The translations under genes were made by a program, and so were the position numbers. This document shows positions 31,544-39,698 of a stretch of 49,660 nt of DNA, piece by piece. The notes beneath the pieces were generated by a model that saw only the letters and a list, made by a program, of their open reading frames with translations, was not told where the DNA came from and ran no database searches. The stretch's first letter is position 1; each line of letters starts with the position of its first letter. Source of the stretch: a virus. The stretch covers positions 1 through 49,660 of IMG/VR virus record IMGVR_UViG_3300032180_000010; one strand, 5' to 3'.

Positions 31544-32587
31544 TCAGGTCACCCGGGCTTCGTTGTTGAGGACTGCATCACAGGTACGCACCGGGATGCC
31601 GCGGAAGGTGGTGATGGGCTTGCCATCGAACTCCTCGATCCGGAGGAGGACGTTGGTTTTGTTCATCGCCTGGAGGTCGAGGTAGGTGCGGATGACGCGG
31701 TTGCAATACAGCACCGTCCGACCCATATTGGCCCGGACCTCTGGGGAGTCCGAGGTCTGGACGGTCGTGGCAGAGACCGGCGCGGTCGGCAGACGGTAGA
31801 GCCCGCGGACGATCAGGTTGATCAGGTTGGCCGCGGAGACGCCGGTGAGCTGGGTGACGTCGATGTTGGAGATGCGGAAGGCGTAACGCCAGTCGCGACC
31901 CACGAGGCCGATCTCCCACTTGAAGTGGTCTCGGTAGGCCTGGTAGGTGTTCCCGCTGGCGTCCTGCACGGGCCACTCGCCCATGTCCTTGTGCTGAAGG
32001 CCGGTGATTTTGCCCTTGGGGAAGGTCGCGTGCCAGGTGTCCGATCCCCAGACCACGCCCCAGATGGAGGTGTTGGTCGAGCCGGTGCCGCCGCCGTCGA
32101 GGACGTTGGCCGCGGTGTTGGAGTTGGCCGCATTGACAGTCGAGTACCGCGGGGCAAGGCCGGTGAAGCGCTCTGGGTTCACCGACTGGTTGCCGTAGAT
32201 CAGGGTCGAGGCGACCTGCTGGGACATGCCTTCGAGGAAGGCCTTGACCTCAGACAGGCGGAACTCGGCGGTATTGCCGTTGAGATCGGCGATGTCCTTG
32301 TCGATGACCGCGTAGGTCTCAAGGTTGCCACAGGCATCGGTGATCTGCGCGGTGGTCGACTTCGCGTTCGGCACGCCCTGGTTGAGCAGGCGCCAAGTGG
32401 CCTGGGGCAGGCCAGTACGGACGGTGGTTTTGTGCCCCGTCGGGAGGTTGCCCTCGATAACCAGGAGGTCTTCGAGGATCTCGTTGGTCTGGCTGAGCAG
32501 TTCGATGATGCTGGCGATGCGGTAGCCATCATCGACTCGCTTGGCCCAGTCCATGTAGGTAAGGGCAGTTGAGCCCACGATTGCCAT
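31544..32587 (-). CDS. Major capsid protein (BPP-1/Bbp17-like)
   Basis: 347 residues. Starts AIVGSTALTYMDWAKR and has features of the BPP-1-type capsid group (IIELLSQTNEILEDLLVIEGN, GLPQATWRLLNQGV, SEVKAFLEGMSQQVASTLIYGN). Order scaffold, HNH, capsid, cement supports it. The start overlaps the HNH stop (TAATG), with GGAG just before. HK97 fold expected. Confidence 0.9.
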   Translation of the reverse strand: MAIVGSTALTYMDWAKRVDDGYRIASIIELLSQTNEILEDLLVIEGNLPTGHKTTVRTGLPQATWRLLNQGVPNAKSTTAQITDACGNLETYAVIDKDIADLNGNTAEFRLSEVKAFLEGMSQQVASTLIYGNQSVNPERFTGLAPRYSTVNAANSNTAANVLDGGGTGSTNTSIWGVVWGSDTWHATFPKGKITGLQHKDMGEWPVQDASGNTYQAYRDHFKWEIGLVGRDWRYAFRISNIDVTQLTGVSAANLINLIVRGLYRLPTAPVSATTVQTSDSPEVRANMGRTVLYCNRVIRTYLDLQAMNKTNVLLRIEEFDGKPITTFRGIPVRTCDAVLNNEARVT

Positions 32588-33096
32588 TATAGGACTCCGA
32601 GATCAGAGTTCATGCGGGAAAAGTAGAATTCCCCTTGGTGAAGTTTAGCAGCCACCTCAAAAGCCTCGTGGGCCTCTTTAGCACTGCTAAACGTACCGAG
32701 CCAAACGATTTGGTCTTGGACCTTGATCTGAGAATACCAGTGACTGGTTCTGCGATCGAAGTAAGCTCCTCTGAGCCCCGAAGTACCAACGGCCCGTTCA
32801 GAATTGTGGTTATTCTGGGTAGTAGTTGCCTCTCTTAGATTATCGATTTTGTTGTTGCTGGGATCACGATCAATATGATCAAGTAAAGCAGGCCAAACGC
32901 CATAGACGTATAACCATGCCAGGTTGTGCGCTCTATAGGGCTTGCCATTAATCTTGATCTCTATATATCCCTTAGCCGTAACACAACCAGCAACAGTACC
33001 AGCCATTGCCCTAGGACCGCGATCGATACGGTTGACGAACCAACCGTCGGTAGGATCGTAGTCGAACAAAGCTTTGAGCTGTTCTTGTGTAATCAT
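32587..33096 (-). CDS. HNH homing endonuclease with AP2 domain
   Basis: 169 residues. HNH core LLDHIDRDPSNN...IDNLREATTTQNNHN and AP2-like WYSQIKVQDQIVWLGTFSSAKEAHEAF. Inserted between scaffold and capsid genes; its ATG overlaps the scaffold stop (ATGA), and its stop overlaps the capsid ATG. The tail after GEF extends 14 residues and carries GGAGT, the capsid ribosome-binding site. Confidence 0.93.
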   Translation of the reverse strand: MITQEQLKALFDYDPTDGWFVNRIDRGPRAMAGTVAGCVTAKGYIEIKINGKPYRAHNLAWLYVYGVWPALLDHIDRDPSNNKIDNLREATTTQNNHNSERAVGTSGLRGAYFDRRTSHWYSQIKVQDQIVWLGTFSSAKEAHEAFEVAAKLHQGEFYFSRMNSDLGVL

Positions 33097-33809
33097 TGGC
33101 TTGACGGAAGGTTTGGGTAAAGGGCTGAGGCGGCAGTGCGCCGATCGCCAGTCCCTGGGGCTGTCTGGCCAAAGCGCGACGGGGCCTTGCCAGTGACAGG
33201 GCCTCCTTCGGTGACTTTCTGTGCAAGGGCGAAGAGGACCTTGACGAAGGAGTGAAAGTTCCCTGCGCCGGTAAAGTCCATATCTGCTCGAAAGTCTGCG
33301 GCCAGTTGTGGGTTCCCGAGGCCATCGAGTGCACGACTAACGGTGGCTTTGACTTGATCAAGCTTACCTCCAATATCTGGGTCGGCATTGATCTTGGCAA
33401 CCTCTTGGTCTTGACGTTCCTTGTAGAAATTCACCGGGCCCTCAGCGGCCTCGCGGGTCTTGGCGGCGTAGAAGTCCACGAGGGACTGCGCCTGCTCCTG
33501 GGTGAGGTTCATGCTTTTGAAGAGCTTTCCAGCCTCTTCAGCGACCTCGGGCTTGATCTCGAAGCCCTCAGGGGCAGTGAAATCAGCGTACTTCTCCGGC
33601 GCCCCCTGCGCGGCCTCGGGCTTCTTGCCGTCTTGGTTGAGGAGGGATTTCTCCCCACCTTCAGTGGGTGTAGTCGACGTAGTTGGCTCCGCCTTCGCCG
33701 GCTCCGTCGTCGGCTGCTGGCTCTTCGTCGGCTCCGTCTGGGGCTGGGTCGTCCCCTCGGGCCCGGGCGCGGTTGCTCCGGTCTGCGTCGATTGCTGAGT
33801 CTCGCTCAT
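33093..33809 (-). CDS. Scaffolding protein
   Basis: 238 residues. The first 65 are Thr/Pro/Glu/Gln-rich and disordered, the middle is helical (NLTQEQAQSLVDFYAAKTREAA), and the end is basic (SRFGQTAPG). This is the usual build of podovirus scaffolds, encoded just before the capsid. AAGGGAAG precedes the ATG. Its first 149 bases overlap the end of the Bbp19-like gene in another frame. Confidence 0.82.
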   Translation of the reverse strand: MSETQQSTQTGATAPGPEGTTQPQTEPTKSQQPTTEPAKAEPTTSTTPTEGGEKSLLNQDGKKPEAAQGAPEKYADFTAPEGFEIKPEVAEEAGKLFKSMNLTQEQAQSLVDFYAAKTREAAEGPVNFYKERQDQEVAKINADPDIGGKLDQVKATVSRALDGLGNPQLAADFRADMDFTGAGNFHSFVKVLFALAQKVTEGGPVTGKAPSRFGQTAPGTGDRRTAASALYPNLPSSQ

Positions 33810-34095
33810 TGGCTTCCCTTAGCATTAGGATGTACTCGGAGGGACAGAACTGCATGATTGAGGTCAGCAGTTGAAGCCCTTGGTTGCGCTCGCCCTCACG
33901 AAAGGCCATGTTGAGAGGGTTGAGGTCGAAGGAGGTGTGGAAGACGTGGGCCGCAGCGAGGCGACGCCAGAGATAGGCTCGGCCGCCCAGGTGGGACATC
34001 AGGGCGGTAATGACCTCGCGGTCCTGGGCATCGGCGAGCTTGGCAGCCTTGGCGGCGACTTTGACATCGGCCCTGGTGGCGGCGTTGTAGGTCAT
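33661..34095 (-). CDS. Bbp19-like head protein
   Basis: 144 residues. GGRAYLWRRLAAAHVFHTSF, AFREGERNQGLQLL and CPSEYILMLREA match the Bbp19-type family of BPP-1-like phages. The final 45 residues (low-complexity Asp/Glu/Pro/Ala) are read from the first part of the scaffold gene and probably are non-conserved. ATGA overlap with portal. Confidence 0.78.
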   Translation of the reverse strand: MTYNAATRADVKVAAKAAKLADAQDREVITALMSHLGGRAYLWRRLAAAHVFHTSFDLNPLNMAFREGERNQGLQLLTSIMQFCPSEYILMLREANERDSAIDADRSNRARARGDDPAPDGADEEPAADDGAGEGGANYVDYTH

Positions 34096-35837
34096 TGCAA
34101 GCCCCCGCCAGCGGACATCCGTTGAAGGGCGTTCTTGCCTGCGCCAGTGTCGGTCTCAGAGAGGAGCTTGGCGCCTTGGACGGCAGCCATGGATTGTTGC
34201 ATCTTCTGTTCCTGGGCCTGCTGCTGCTGGCGCTGCTGGCGGATCTGGGCCAGGGCCGTCGGGGAGCGGATGAGCCTGGGGTCGTTGTTGACGAGGGAGG
34301 AGTATTTCTCGATTCCGTAGTCGAAGTCGACATTGTCCATCGCCTGTGGGTCAACCCCAGCGAGGTTGCCAACCATGGACATGACCCGTTCAATACCGCC
34401 GGCGGAGGCCGCCTGCTGGGCGAGCTGGAGCATGGAGACGTACTTGACCGTGATGGCCTTGCCTTGGATCTCAGCCGGGGCCGGTGGGAGGATCCCCGCA
34501 CGGGCGGCGATAGCGAAGGTCCTGTCGATGGCCACTGCGAGGAATTCGTTATGCAGCCGGGTGAGGACTGGGCCGAGCATGATCATGCCCTCGGCTCGCC
34601 GGGCGTCGATCTCAACCGCGGTTACGTTGGACCGGGTTTCGTACTGGGAAATGATCTTGAACAACGGAACGTAAAAGGCTTTCTCAATCCGCTCACGGAC
34701 CTCCATCAGGTCCTCGGAGATTTCCTTCACCGGTGGCTCGACGGTGTAGACCGGGGCAAAGCCAGGGCGACCCTGGGACATCATGCCAGAGACGTAAGTC
34801 ACCCCGCCGGGGAGGAGGGAGGCGGGTTGGTTCTTGAGCTGGATATCAGCAACCATCGGGGGGTTGACGAGCTTGTCGATGGCCTGGGCTTTGCGCTTGG
34901 TTTCGAGCTGGAGTTGCTTCACATCAGGCAAAGCATCCATGCCAGGGCTTCGGCCGTAAGCGTCGTTGGAGACGAGGTCCCATCGCCCGGGCATGTGGAT
35001 TTGTTCGTGGAAGCCTCGCTTGCGCAGCCAGCCTGGGGCGTAGGAGGAGCCGCCTTGGGGCGAAGCCGATCCGCCCCATTCCCAGTAGAGCTCGCGGAAG
35101 GCGAAGTGGGAGGGGATCCCATAGGCTCGGCCGTCGTCATTAGGTTCGATAGCATGGGCCACGACGAGTTCGCGAGTAAGGGAAGAGCCACCCTCACGCC
35201 AGAGCCGGGCGACGGTTGGGGAGACGGCAGAGAGGCCGAACTCGCCCACGACTTGGTCGACGGTTAGGGTGAACTCGCGGTAGAAGATCCGCGCTTTCAT
35301 GTCCTTGTCGTTGTCGAGGTAGAACTCGCCAAGGCAGGGGTTGATGCAGTTGATGACGTTTTCGAAGTCCTCGTAGATCAGGACGACGCAGGTGCCGAAG
35401 ACCACGAGGTCGAAATAGGCCACGGCGAGGGCGGTGTAGAAGTTCGACTCGTGGAAGATGAGCATCATGATCCGCTCAACTTCGGCGAGCCAGAGGGAGA
35501 CTGGCGAGGTCTGGGTCGAGTCAATGCGGCCGACCTGGAGGCCGAACCAGGGCCGGGCTGGGTCGGTCACGCCGAACATGATGCCAGCTCCGCAGTCCCT
35601 GGCGGAGAGGGTGCCGGCGTTGTCGAGGATGTGTTGGTTGATTGGTGAGCCCCGGGCCATCTGGTTGGGGGTGATGATCCATTTGTACCGGCGGGGGAGG
35701 AGGTAGTCGGCAAGCTCGCGCCAGTGGGTCCACCAGGAGTACCGGTTGACGCGTAGGCCCATAAGGCGGCCCTCAACGGCTCGACGGAGCTTGAGGTCGC
35801 CTGAGGCTTGGCCGACGGATGTGGCTTGCTCGGGCAC
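34092..35837 (-). CDS. Portal (head-tail connector) protein
   Basis: 581 residues with a GTG start (TAGTG overlap). RYSWWTHWRELADYLLPRRYKW, LDNAGTLSARDCGAGIMFGVT, PWFGL and the coiled Gln-rich C-terminus (RQQRQQQQAQEQKMQQ) are typical of podovirus portals (T7 gp8-like). It forms the dodecameric vertex through which terminase packs DNA. Confidence 0.92.
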   Translation of the reverse strand: MPEQATSVGQASGDLKLRRAVEGRLMGLRVNRYSWWTHWRELADYLLPRRYKWIITPNQMARGSPINQHILDNAGTLSARDCGAGIMFGVTDPARPWFGLQVGRIDSTQTSPVSLWLAEVERIMMLIFHESNFYTALAVAYFDLVVFGTCVVLIYEDFENVINCINPCLGEFYLDNDKDMKARIFYREFTLTVDQVVGEFGLSAVSPTVARLWREGGSSLTRELVVAHAIEPNDDGRAYGIPSHFAFRELYWEWGGSASPQGGSSYAPGWLRKRGFHEQIHMPGRWDLVSNDAYGRSPGMDALPDVKQLQLETKRKAQAIDKLVNPPMVADIQLKNQPASLLPGGVTYVSGMMSQGRPGFAPVYTVEPPVKEISEDLMEVRERIEKAFYVPLFKIISQYETRSNVTAVEIDARRAEGMIMLGPVLTRLHNEFLAVAIDRTFAIAARAGILPPAPAEIQGKAITVKYVSMLQLAQQAASAGGIERVMSMVGNLAGVDPQAMDNVDFDYGIEKYSSLVNNDPRLIRSPTALAQIRQQRQQQQAQEQKMQQSMAAVQGAKLLSETDTGAGKNALQRMSAGGGLQ

Positions 35838-36121
35838 TAGCGTTTGGCCATGGGTGCGAGGGCGGCAGAGGCGGACTTGAGGTTGCGGGACGGGTTGGCC
35901 TTACGGGCGAGGCGGTTGGCCAGGGCCGGCGAGGAATCGGTCTGAGCCGCGGTCGGGTTTGGCTCGCCTCGGCGGTCTTCGATGGCGGTTGACCGTGGGC
36001 CGAACTCCCTGGGGCCGAACAGGCCCTGGTGATGCATGCCGGCTGCGGCCATGAGCAAGGCGGACTCGGAGGGCTGGACCTCGGGGATGAGGTTGTCTGG
36101 CGAGCGAGGGACGGTGGGCAT
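35837..36121 (-). CDS. Hypothetical head-region protein (94 aa)
   Basis: MPTVPRSPDNLIPE... with AGGATCC upstream. It has a central Arg/Pro-rich stretch and a basic helical end (LANRLARKANPSRNLK). Found between portal and a Pro-rich protein. Function unknown. Confidence 0.68.
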   Translation of the reverse strand: MPTVPRSPDNLIPEVQPSESALLMAAAGMHHQGLFGPREFGPRSTAIEDRRGEPNPTAAQTDSSPALANRLARKANPSRNLKSASAALAPMAKR

Positions 36122-36124
36122 GGG

Positions 36125-36316
36125 TTAGGATCCTAACAAAGTCTTCTGCGCCGTCTGGCCCTGGGTCGGTAGCGAGCCGAGGACTGTGGAGTTGAACTGC
36201 TGGCTCTGCCCCTGGCCGGGCTTCTTGGTCGGAGTTCCCCCAAACATCGGCGGATTGGGCGGTGGGGCCGGGGCCTGCGGTACGTACTGAGGCGTGGGCG
36301 GGGAACCGAAGCTCAT
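36125..36316 (-). CDS. Pro-rich small protein (63 aa)
   Basis: MSFGSPPTPQYVPQAPAPPP... then a Gln/Thr-rich end. Similar short Pro-rich proteins often precede portal genes in podoviruses, but no function is known. ATGA overlap with the upstream gene. Confidence 0.7.
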   Translation of the reverse strand: MSFGSPPTPQYVPQAPAPPPNPPMFGGTPTKKPGQGQSQQFNSTVLGSLPTQGQTAQKTLLGS

Positions 36317-36498
36317 GGTAGGGTGTCCACTTCAATCGTCACAAGCCGACTCAGGCGGCGCCAATCCACGAGCATCTCCTGAGTGCAGGCTTCGCAGATT
36401 GGTTGGTGAAAGGTATGACGATACACGCCGTTGTCGACTGTGACTATCTCAGACGGTCTCAGATCGATCCCATGGCGACAGACCCTAGCCTTGCTCAT
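36313..36498 (-). CDS. Small Cys/His protein (61 aa)
   Basis: Contains VCRHG and PICEACTQEM, a plausible zinc site (C6, H8, C35, C38 by approximate count). ATGA overlaps at both ends. Function unknown. Confidence 0.65.
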   Translation of the reverse strand: MSKARVCRHGIDLRPSEIVTVDNGVYRHTFHQPICEACTQEMLVDWRRLSRLVTIEVDTLP

Positions 36499-36704
36499 CC
36501 GAATTTCCTAATGTTCCGGACTGGGGTGGGCTTGCCATGCGAAGCCAGGGCCCCTGCGGCCTCGCCTGGGGAGAGGACGGTCACGTGGGCTGGGTTAAAG
36601 GCAGCCGCGGTGGCCACGTCCATGACAGCACCGGGGTAGACGAGCTGCCACTGGCCGTCGAGTTGCATGTAGCAGGTTTGGGTGAGTTGAACTCGGTCGA
36701 CCAT
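36495..36704 (-). CDS. Hypothetical small protein (69 aa)
   Basis: MVDRVQLTQTCYMQLDGQWQLVYPG then AAAFNPAHVTVLSPGEAAGAL. Beta-like start and helical end. TAATG overlap with the large terminase. No family recognised. Confidence 0.65.
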   Translation of the reverse strand: MVDRVQLTQTCYMQLDGQWQLVYPGAVMDVATAAAFNPAHVTVLSPGEAAGALASHGKPTPVRNIRKFG

Positions 36705-38194
36705 TAGGCGACCATCCTTTCGGCTGAGAACGGGTCGTACTCGGACTTGACCATCGGCTCGTGGGGACCCTCGTGACCGGCGAGGTCGTGGGGGTCGACG
36801 GGGTAGGCGAAGGTCAGGGCCAGGGCATCGGCGAGGTCGGGGCTTTCGAGCCCGCGCTTGACCATGTCCTCCTTCCGCTCGAGGAGGATCTCGTTCCGAA
36901 GGTTGAGGGTGTAGGTGGGGCCAACGAGCTGCGCGCGGAGATCAGGGTCGTCCGGGATGGCTCCCCCACGAAGCCAGGCCCTCATCGAGCCCCACATCTC
37001 CGCGCGCTTATTGGCATACCGAGTGCCCTCGTCGCCCGTGGCGAAGCCTACTCCGTCGGGCTTCGAGCCGAAGTTGATGTCGAAGCAGGCGACATGGAGA
37101 TGGCGAAGATTATCGACGACGCCACCCCCAACACCACCGCCATCAACGAACACAGCGTCGATGTGGTACTGGCGAACGGCCTCAGCCACACGAGCAGCCA
37201 CACCGACAGTATCCACACCCCGAAGGCGCACTGGGGGGATCGATCGAGCATCACGACCTTTGCGAAAGAAGAGAACGGTTTCATTGTCACCAAACCTTGC
37301 TACGTCGACCCCGAGGACCAGGGGGTCGTTACGGTTGGAGAAAGGCTCCGCGAGGGCAGCCGAGGCGACATCGGTGGAGGAGATGAATTCGCTTTCGCCG
37401 ACACGGGGGAACTCGCCCTTGACGCGGATGCGGACGAAGTCAGAGTCGTCACCGTAGGCCTCGATCCACTTGGCGAACTGGGCCTTGTTGGTGAAGCGAA
37501 CGGTACGAGAGTCGACCTGACGGGTTTTCCAGGCCTTGGAGTGCCGCTGACCGGGGAAGCATTCGCGGAAGCGGCCGGTGTTGCGGGTGGGGTTGCCGAA
37601 GACGGCCCAGATGATCTGGGTGTCAGCGTCGGTGAGGGCGCCCTCGGCTGTTTCCCAGATGATGTCTGGGATGGCCGAGCCCTCGTCGAAGATCAGGAGG
37701 AGGCGTTTGCCTTTGTTGTGGAGGCCGGCGAAGGCTTCGGTGTTTTTCTCACTCCAGGGCACCATGTCGATCCGCCAAGTGCGCTCGTTGTCGACTTGGA
37801 AAATCGCGGTCGCGGTGAGCTTGAAGTAAGCCTTGGCGATGAACATCGCGTGCCACTTGCCAAGCTCGGCCCAGGTCTTGGTCTTGAGCTGGGTTTCGGT
37901 ATTGGCAGTGACGACGCCTCGGGTATCGGTGAGGGTTGAGATGGCCCAGAGGATGAGCCAAGCGACGAGGCAGGATTTGCCTACCCCGTGGCCGGAGGCG
38001 GTGGCGAGTTGGATGGCTTGGTCGAGGGAGAGGAGGCCGTCCCGGACGTCGCAGAGGACCTGGCGTTGCCACTCCTCAGGGCCGGTCTCCGAGGCGAGGC
38101 GAGTGTCGGGTTCGCCCCAGGGGAAGGCCCCAAGGACGAAGGCATAGGGATCGCCTGTGACGGAGGCAAGCCAGGCGATGAGGAGGGGGTCCAA
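36704..38194 (-). CDS. terL: Terminase large subunit
   Basis: 496 residues with a TTG start, three bases after the small-subunit stop and with GCGGAGG upstream. Walker A is GHGVGKS (68-74) and Walker B is LLLIFDE (D170, E171). The nuclease domain has VLGVDVARFGD (D297), AVFVDGGGV (D351) and a C-terminal SPDLADALAL acidic site. ATP-driven DNA packaging motor and headful or cos nuclease. Confidence 0.93.
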   Translation of the reverse strand: MDPLLIAWLASVTGDPYAFVLGAFPWGEPDTRLASETGPEEWQRQVLCDVRDGLLSLDQAIQLATASGHGVGKSCLVAWLILWAISTLTDTRGVVTANTETQLKTKTWAELGKWHAMFIAKAYFKLTATAIFQVDNERTWRIDMVPWSEKNTEAFAGLHNKGKRLLLIFDEGSAIPDIIWETAEGALTDADTQIIWAVFGNPTRNTGRFRECFPGQRHSKAWKTRQVDSRTVRFTNKAQFAKWIEAYGDDSDFVRIRVKGEFPRVGESEFISSTDVASAALAEPFSNRNDPLVLGVDVARFGDNETVLFFRKGRDARSIPPVRLRGVDTVGVAARVAEAVRQYHIDAVFVDGGGVGGGVVDNLRHLHVACFDINFGSKPDGVGFATGDEGTRYANKRAEMWGSMRAWLRGGAIPDDPDLRAQLVGPTYTLNLRNEILLERKEDMVKRGLESPDLADALALTFAYPVDPHDLAGHEGPHEPMVKSEYDPFSAERMVA

Positions 38195-38197
38195 GGG

Positions 38198-39049
38198 TCA
38201 GAACCTCCGCTTAAACGCCAGGACCGCCCCAGTCGACTGGGTTTGGGCGACGCTATCGACTGGGGCGGGGGAGGCCGGCCGGGGGGCCTCCACGACTGGC
38301 GATGGGAGAGGGGCTGGTTGAGGCCAGGGCTGTGGAGCCCGGGGAGAGTGCAGGGAGGTTGAGGTCTCAACCAGCTTTCTGGGCGCATGAGGTCTTGCAT
38401 GCTCGTGGGCTCGGGCCCGGCCCGTATCAGCCGAGTTACGGGTGACCACTCCCGCCTCTCCCTCACCACTGACGACCATTTGACTGGCCCCCAGGCGTTC
38501 AGCAGGGCCGGACAACCGAGTGGCAGCCACGTCTAGGGCTGACGCCCCAGCGGGCGGTCCCAGAGCAGGGGTCGAACCTGCTGCCCCTGAGATTGCCCGG
38601 CCCTCAATGGTAACCCCGCTTCGCGCGATGGCTCGGTCAAGCTGCGCCGCGAAGTCGAGGTTGAGGTTGACCTGAGTGGTTCGCTTGGCAAAGCCGAAGC
38701 GGTCGGCTCGGTCGGCGGAGATCATGACGAGTTCGCGGACCGAGGGCAGGACGCCTTCGTCCTCCGCGGCCTCGAGCCGATCCGACAGCATCCGCTCGGC
38801 GACGAGCATGTTAGCCGTGGCGAGGGTGTGGTAGTTATCGATCCCCTGGCGCCAAGTGTGGTCCACCGCCTCGCGGTACTGGGCGATGAGCTCCTGGAAG
38901 GCCGGGTCGGCGAGGAAGACCGAAACCCGCGAGTTCGAATACCCTGCGGCAAGGCACACCTCCCCCGGCCGCATGCCCGAGGCGAACATCCTCGCGAGCA
39001 TGTGGTGGGAGTCCTTGAACCGCTTGACTACGCTAGGCTTCGTCGCCAT
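38198..39049 (-). CDS. terS: Terminase small subunit with long disordered tail
   Basis: 283 residues from MATKPSVVKRF with GGAAG upstream; in-frame TTG/GTG lie two codons earlier. N-terminal helix-turn-helix (MFASGMRPGEVCLAAGYSNSRVSVFL) and a helical oligomerisation region, then from about residue 140 a Pro/Ala/Ser-rich tail ending VLAFKRRF. The last codons carry CGGAGG, which positions ribosomes on the TTG of the large subunit. Recognises the packaging site. Confidence 0.85.
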   Translation of the reverse strand: MATKPSVVKRFKDSHHMLARMFASGMRPGEVCLAAGYSNSRVSVFLADPAFQELIAQYREAVDHTWRQGIDNYHTLATANMLVAERMLSDRLEAAEDEGVLPSVRELVMISADRADRFGFAKRTTQVNLNLDFAAQLDRAIARSGVTIEGRAISGAAGSTPALGPPAGASALDVAATRLSGPAERLGASQMVVSGEGEAGVVTRNSADTGRARAHEHARPHAPRKLVETSTSLHSPRAPQPWPQPAPLPSPVVEAPRPASPAPVDSVAQTQSTGAVLAFKRRF

Positions 39050-39200
39050 CACCAACTTCCGCGAATTTAACCCTCGGCAGCGTCACCCTCTGCCGCCCCC
39101 GCTCATCCTCCGCCCTCAGCCCCCGCTCGGTCTCACGCCAACCCCGGCGCCCACCCGTCGCCTGAACCTCCACCTCCACCCCACGGACCAAAAGCTTCAT
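39033..39200 (-). CDS. Small basic leader-gene product (55 aa)
   Basis: First gene of the late block: MKLLVRGVEVEVQATGG then an Arg/Glu-rich helix. GGGGA precedes the ATG. It overlaps the small terminase start by 17 bases. The late promoter lies 25 bases upstream of the ATG. Function unknown, possibly regulatory or only a translational leader. Confidence 0.62.
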   Translation of the reverse strand: MKLLVRGVEVEVQATGGRRGWRETERGLRAEDERGRQRVTLPRVKFAEVGDGDEA

Positions 39201-39224
39201 CTACAATTCCCCATTCTACCCGCC

Positions 39225-39253
39225 ACTATAAGGCCCCAAAACCACAAAGTCAA
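39225..39253 (-). promoter_or_regulatory. Late promoter (sigma70-type)
   Basis: On the minus strand TTGACT (39253-39248), 17-base spacer, TATAGT (39230-39225). It faces the terminase-capsid-tail-lysis block, and no other clear promoter was seen for it. The 13 bases ending with the -35 (GGCGAGGGTTGAC) are identical to those of the early promoter at 40402. Confidence 0.8.
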
Positions 39254-39390
39254 CCCTCGCCTGTTGGCCAAGGACAGAAAAAGAAGATGAAGGGTATGGG
39301 TCCTTCAAACTGTGCAGAATTTAGGGAGGTCCTCAGCCCCGCGCTCGGAAGGCCGATTTTGCCCCTGGGGGTGGCGGGGGAGGGGTCGGA

Positions 39391-39410
39391 CGGTACCGTT
39401 CGGTGCCGTT
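39391..39410 (+). repeat. Two tandem decamers CGGTRCCGTT
   Basis: CGGTACCGTT is followed directly by CGGTGCCGTT, one difference, abutting the sigma54-like promoter. It may be a protein-binding site. Confidence 0.6.
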
Positions 39411-39425
39411 GGCACAGGGCTTGCA
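39410..39425 (+). promoter_or_regulatory. Sigma54 (RpoN) consensus promoter match
   Basis: TGGCACAGGGCTTGCA fits TGGCACRNNNNTTGCW at every constrained position, with GG and GC correctly spaced. The next genes downstream are at 39746 and 40000, ended by a terminator at 40182-40213. No enhancer-binding protein gene was recognised. Confidence 0.55.
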
Positions 39426-39482
39426 CTTCGCGCGTGTGGGCGGGCGCGGGCTTTATCCCATCGCGCATGGTGCGGTGCAGCA

Positions 39483-39496
39483 TCACGAAATCGTGA
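39483..39496 (+). promoter_or_regulatory. Operator-like palindrome
   Basis: TCACGA-AA-TCGTGA, perfect 6-base arms, one base before a -35-like TTGACC. Confidence 0.5.
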
Positions 39497-39497
39497 C

Positions 39498-39526
39498 TTG
39501 ACCGCGGCGGCCGGGTCGGGCATGCT
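39498..39526 (+). promoter_or_regulatory. Candidate promoter of the two-gene unit
   Basis: TTGACC, 17-base spacer, CATGCT. The -10 is weak, but the geometry matches the other promoters here (compare TTGACG-17-CATACT at 41958). Confidence 0.45.
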
Positions 39527-39646
39527 GATCGGGTCAAGACGGGGCGAGCCCATGCTCGCTTCGGCACGAGAGCGCAACGTCGGGGACAAGCAAGCCCGGA
39601 CATGCAAGCGCTGGCTGTGCTACGGCCTGCGGGCCGCGAGGGAAGG

Positions 39647-39698
39647 ATTGCCAATCCAGGGGCAGGGGGAGTGCGAACCCTGCCCCTGAGTGGGCAAT
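39647..39698 (+). other. Large stem-loop upstream of 39746 gene
   Basis: AGGGGCAGGG (39658-39667) pairs perfectly with CCCTGCCCCT (39678-39687), and outside it ATTGCC (39647-39652) pairs with GGCAAT (39693-39698). There is no T tract, so it is not a standard terminator. If transcribed it would be a strong leader structure 48 bases before the start codon. Confidence 0.65.

Noticed and set aside
34095-35267. Plus-strand open frame of 390 codons inside portal
   Set aside because: Antisense shadow of portal; His/Gly/Val/Asp-rich translation typical of reverse codons.
36761-37939. Plus-strand open frame of 392 codons inside large terminase
   Set aside because: Antisense shadow; terminase motifs on the minus strand are unambiguous.
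39287-39496. Plus-strand frame starting MKGMGPSNCAEF
   Set aside because: It would run through the repeat and sigma54-like site, has no coupling to a gene and no recognisable fold. Left as non-coding, though not excluded.
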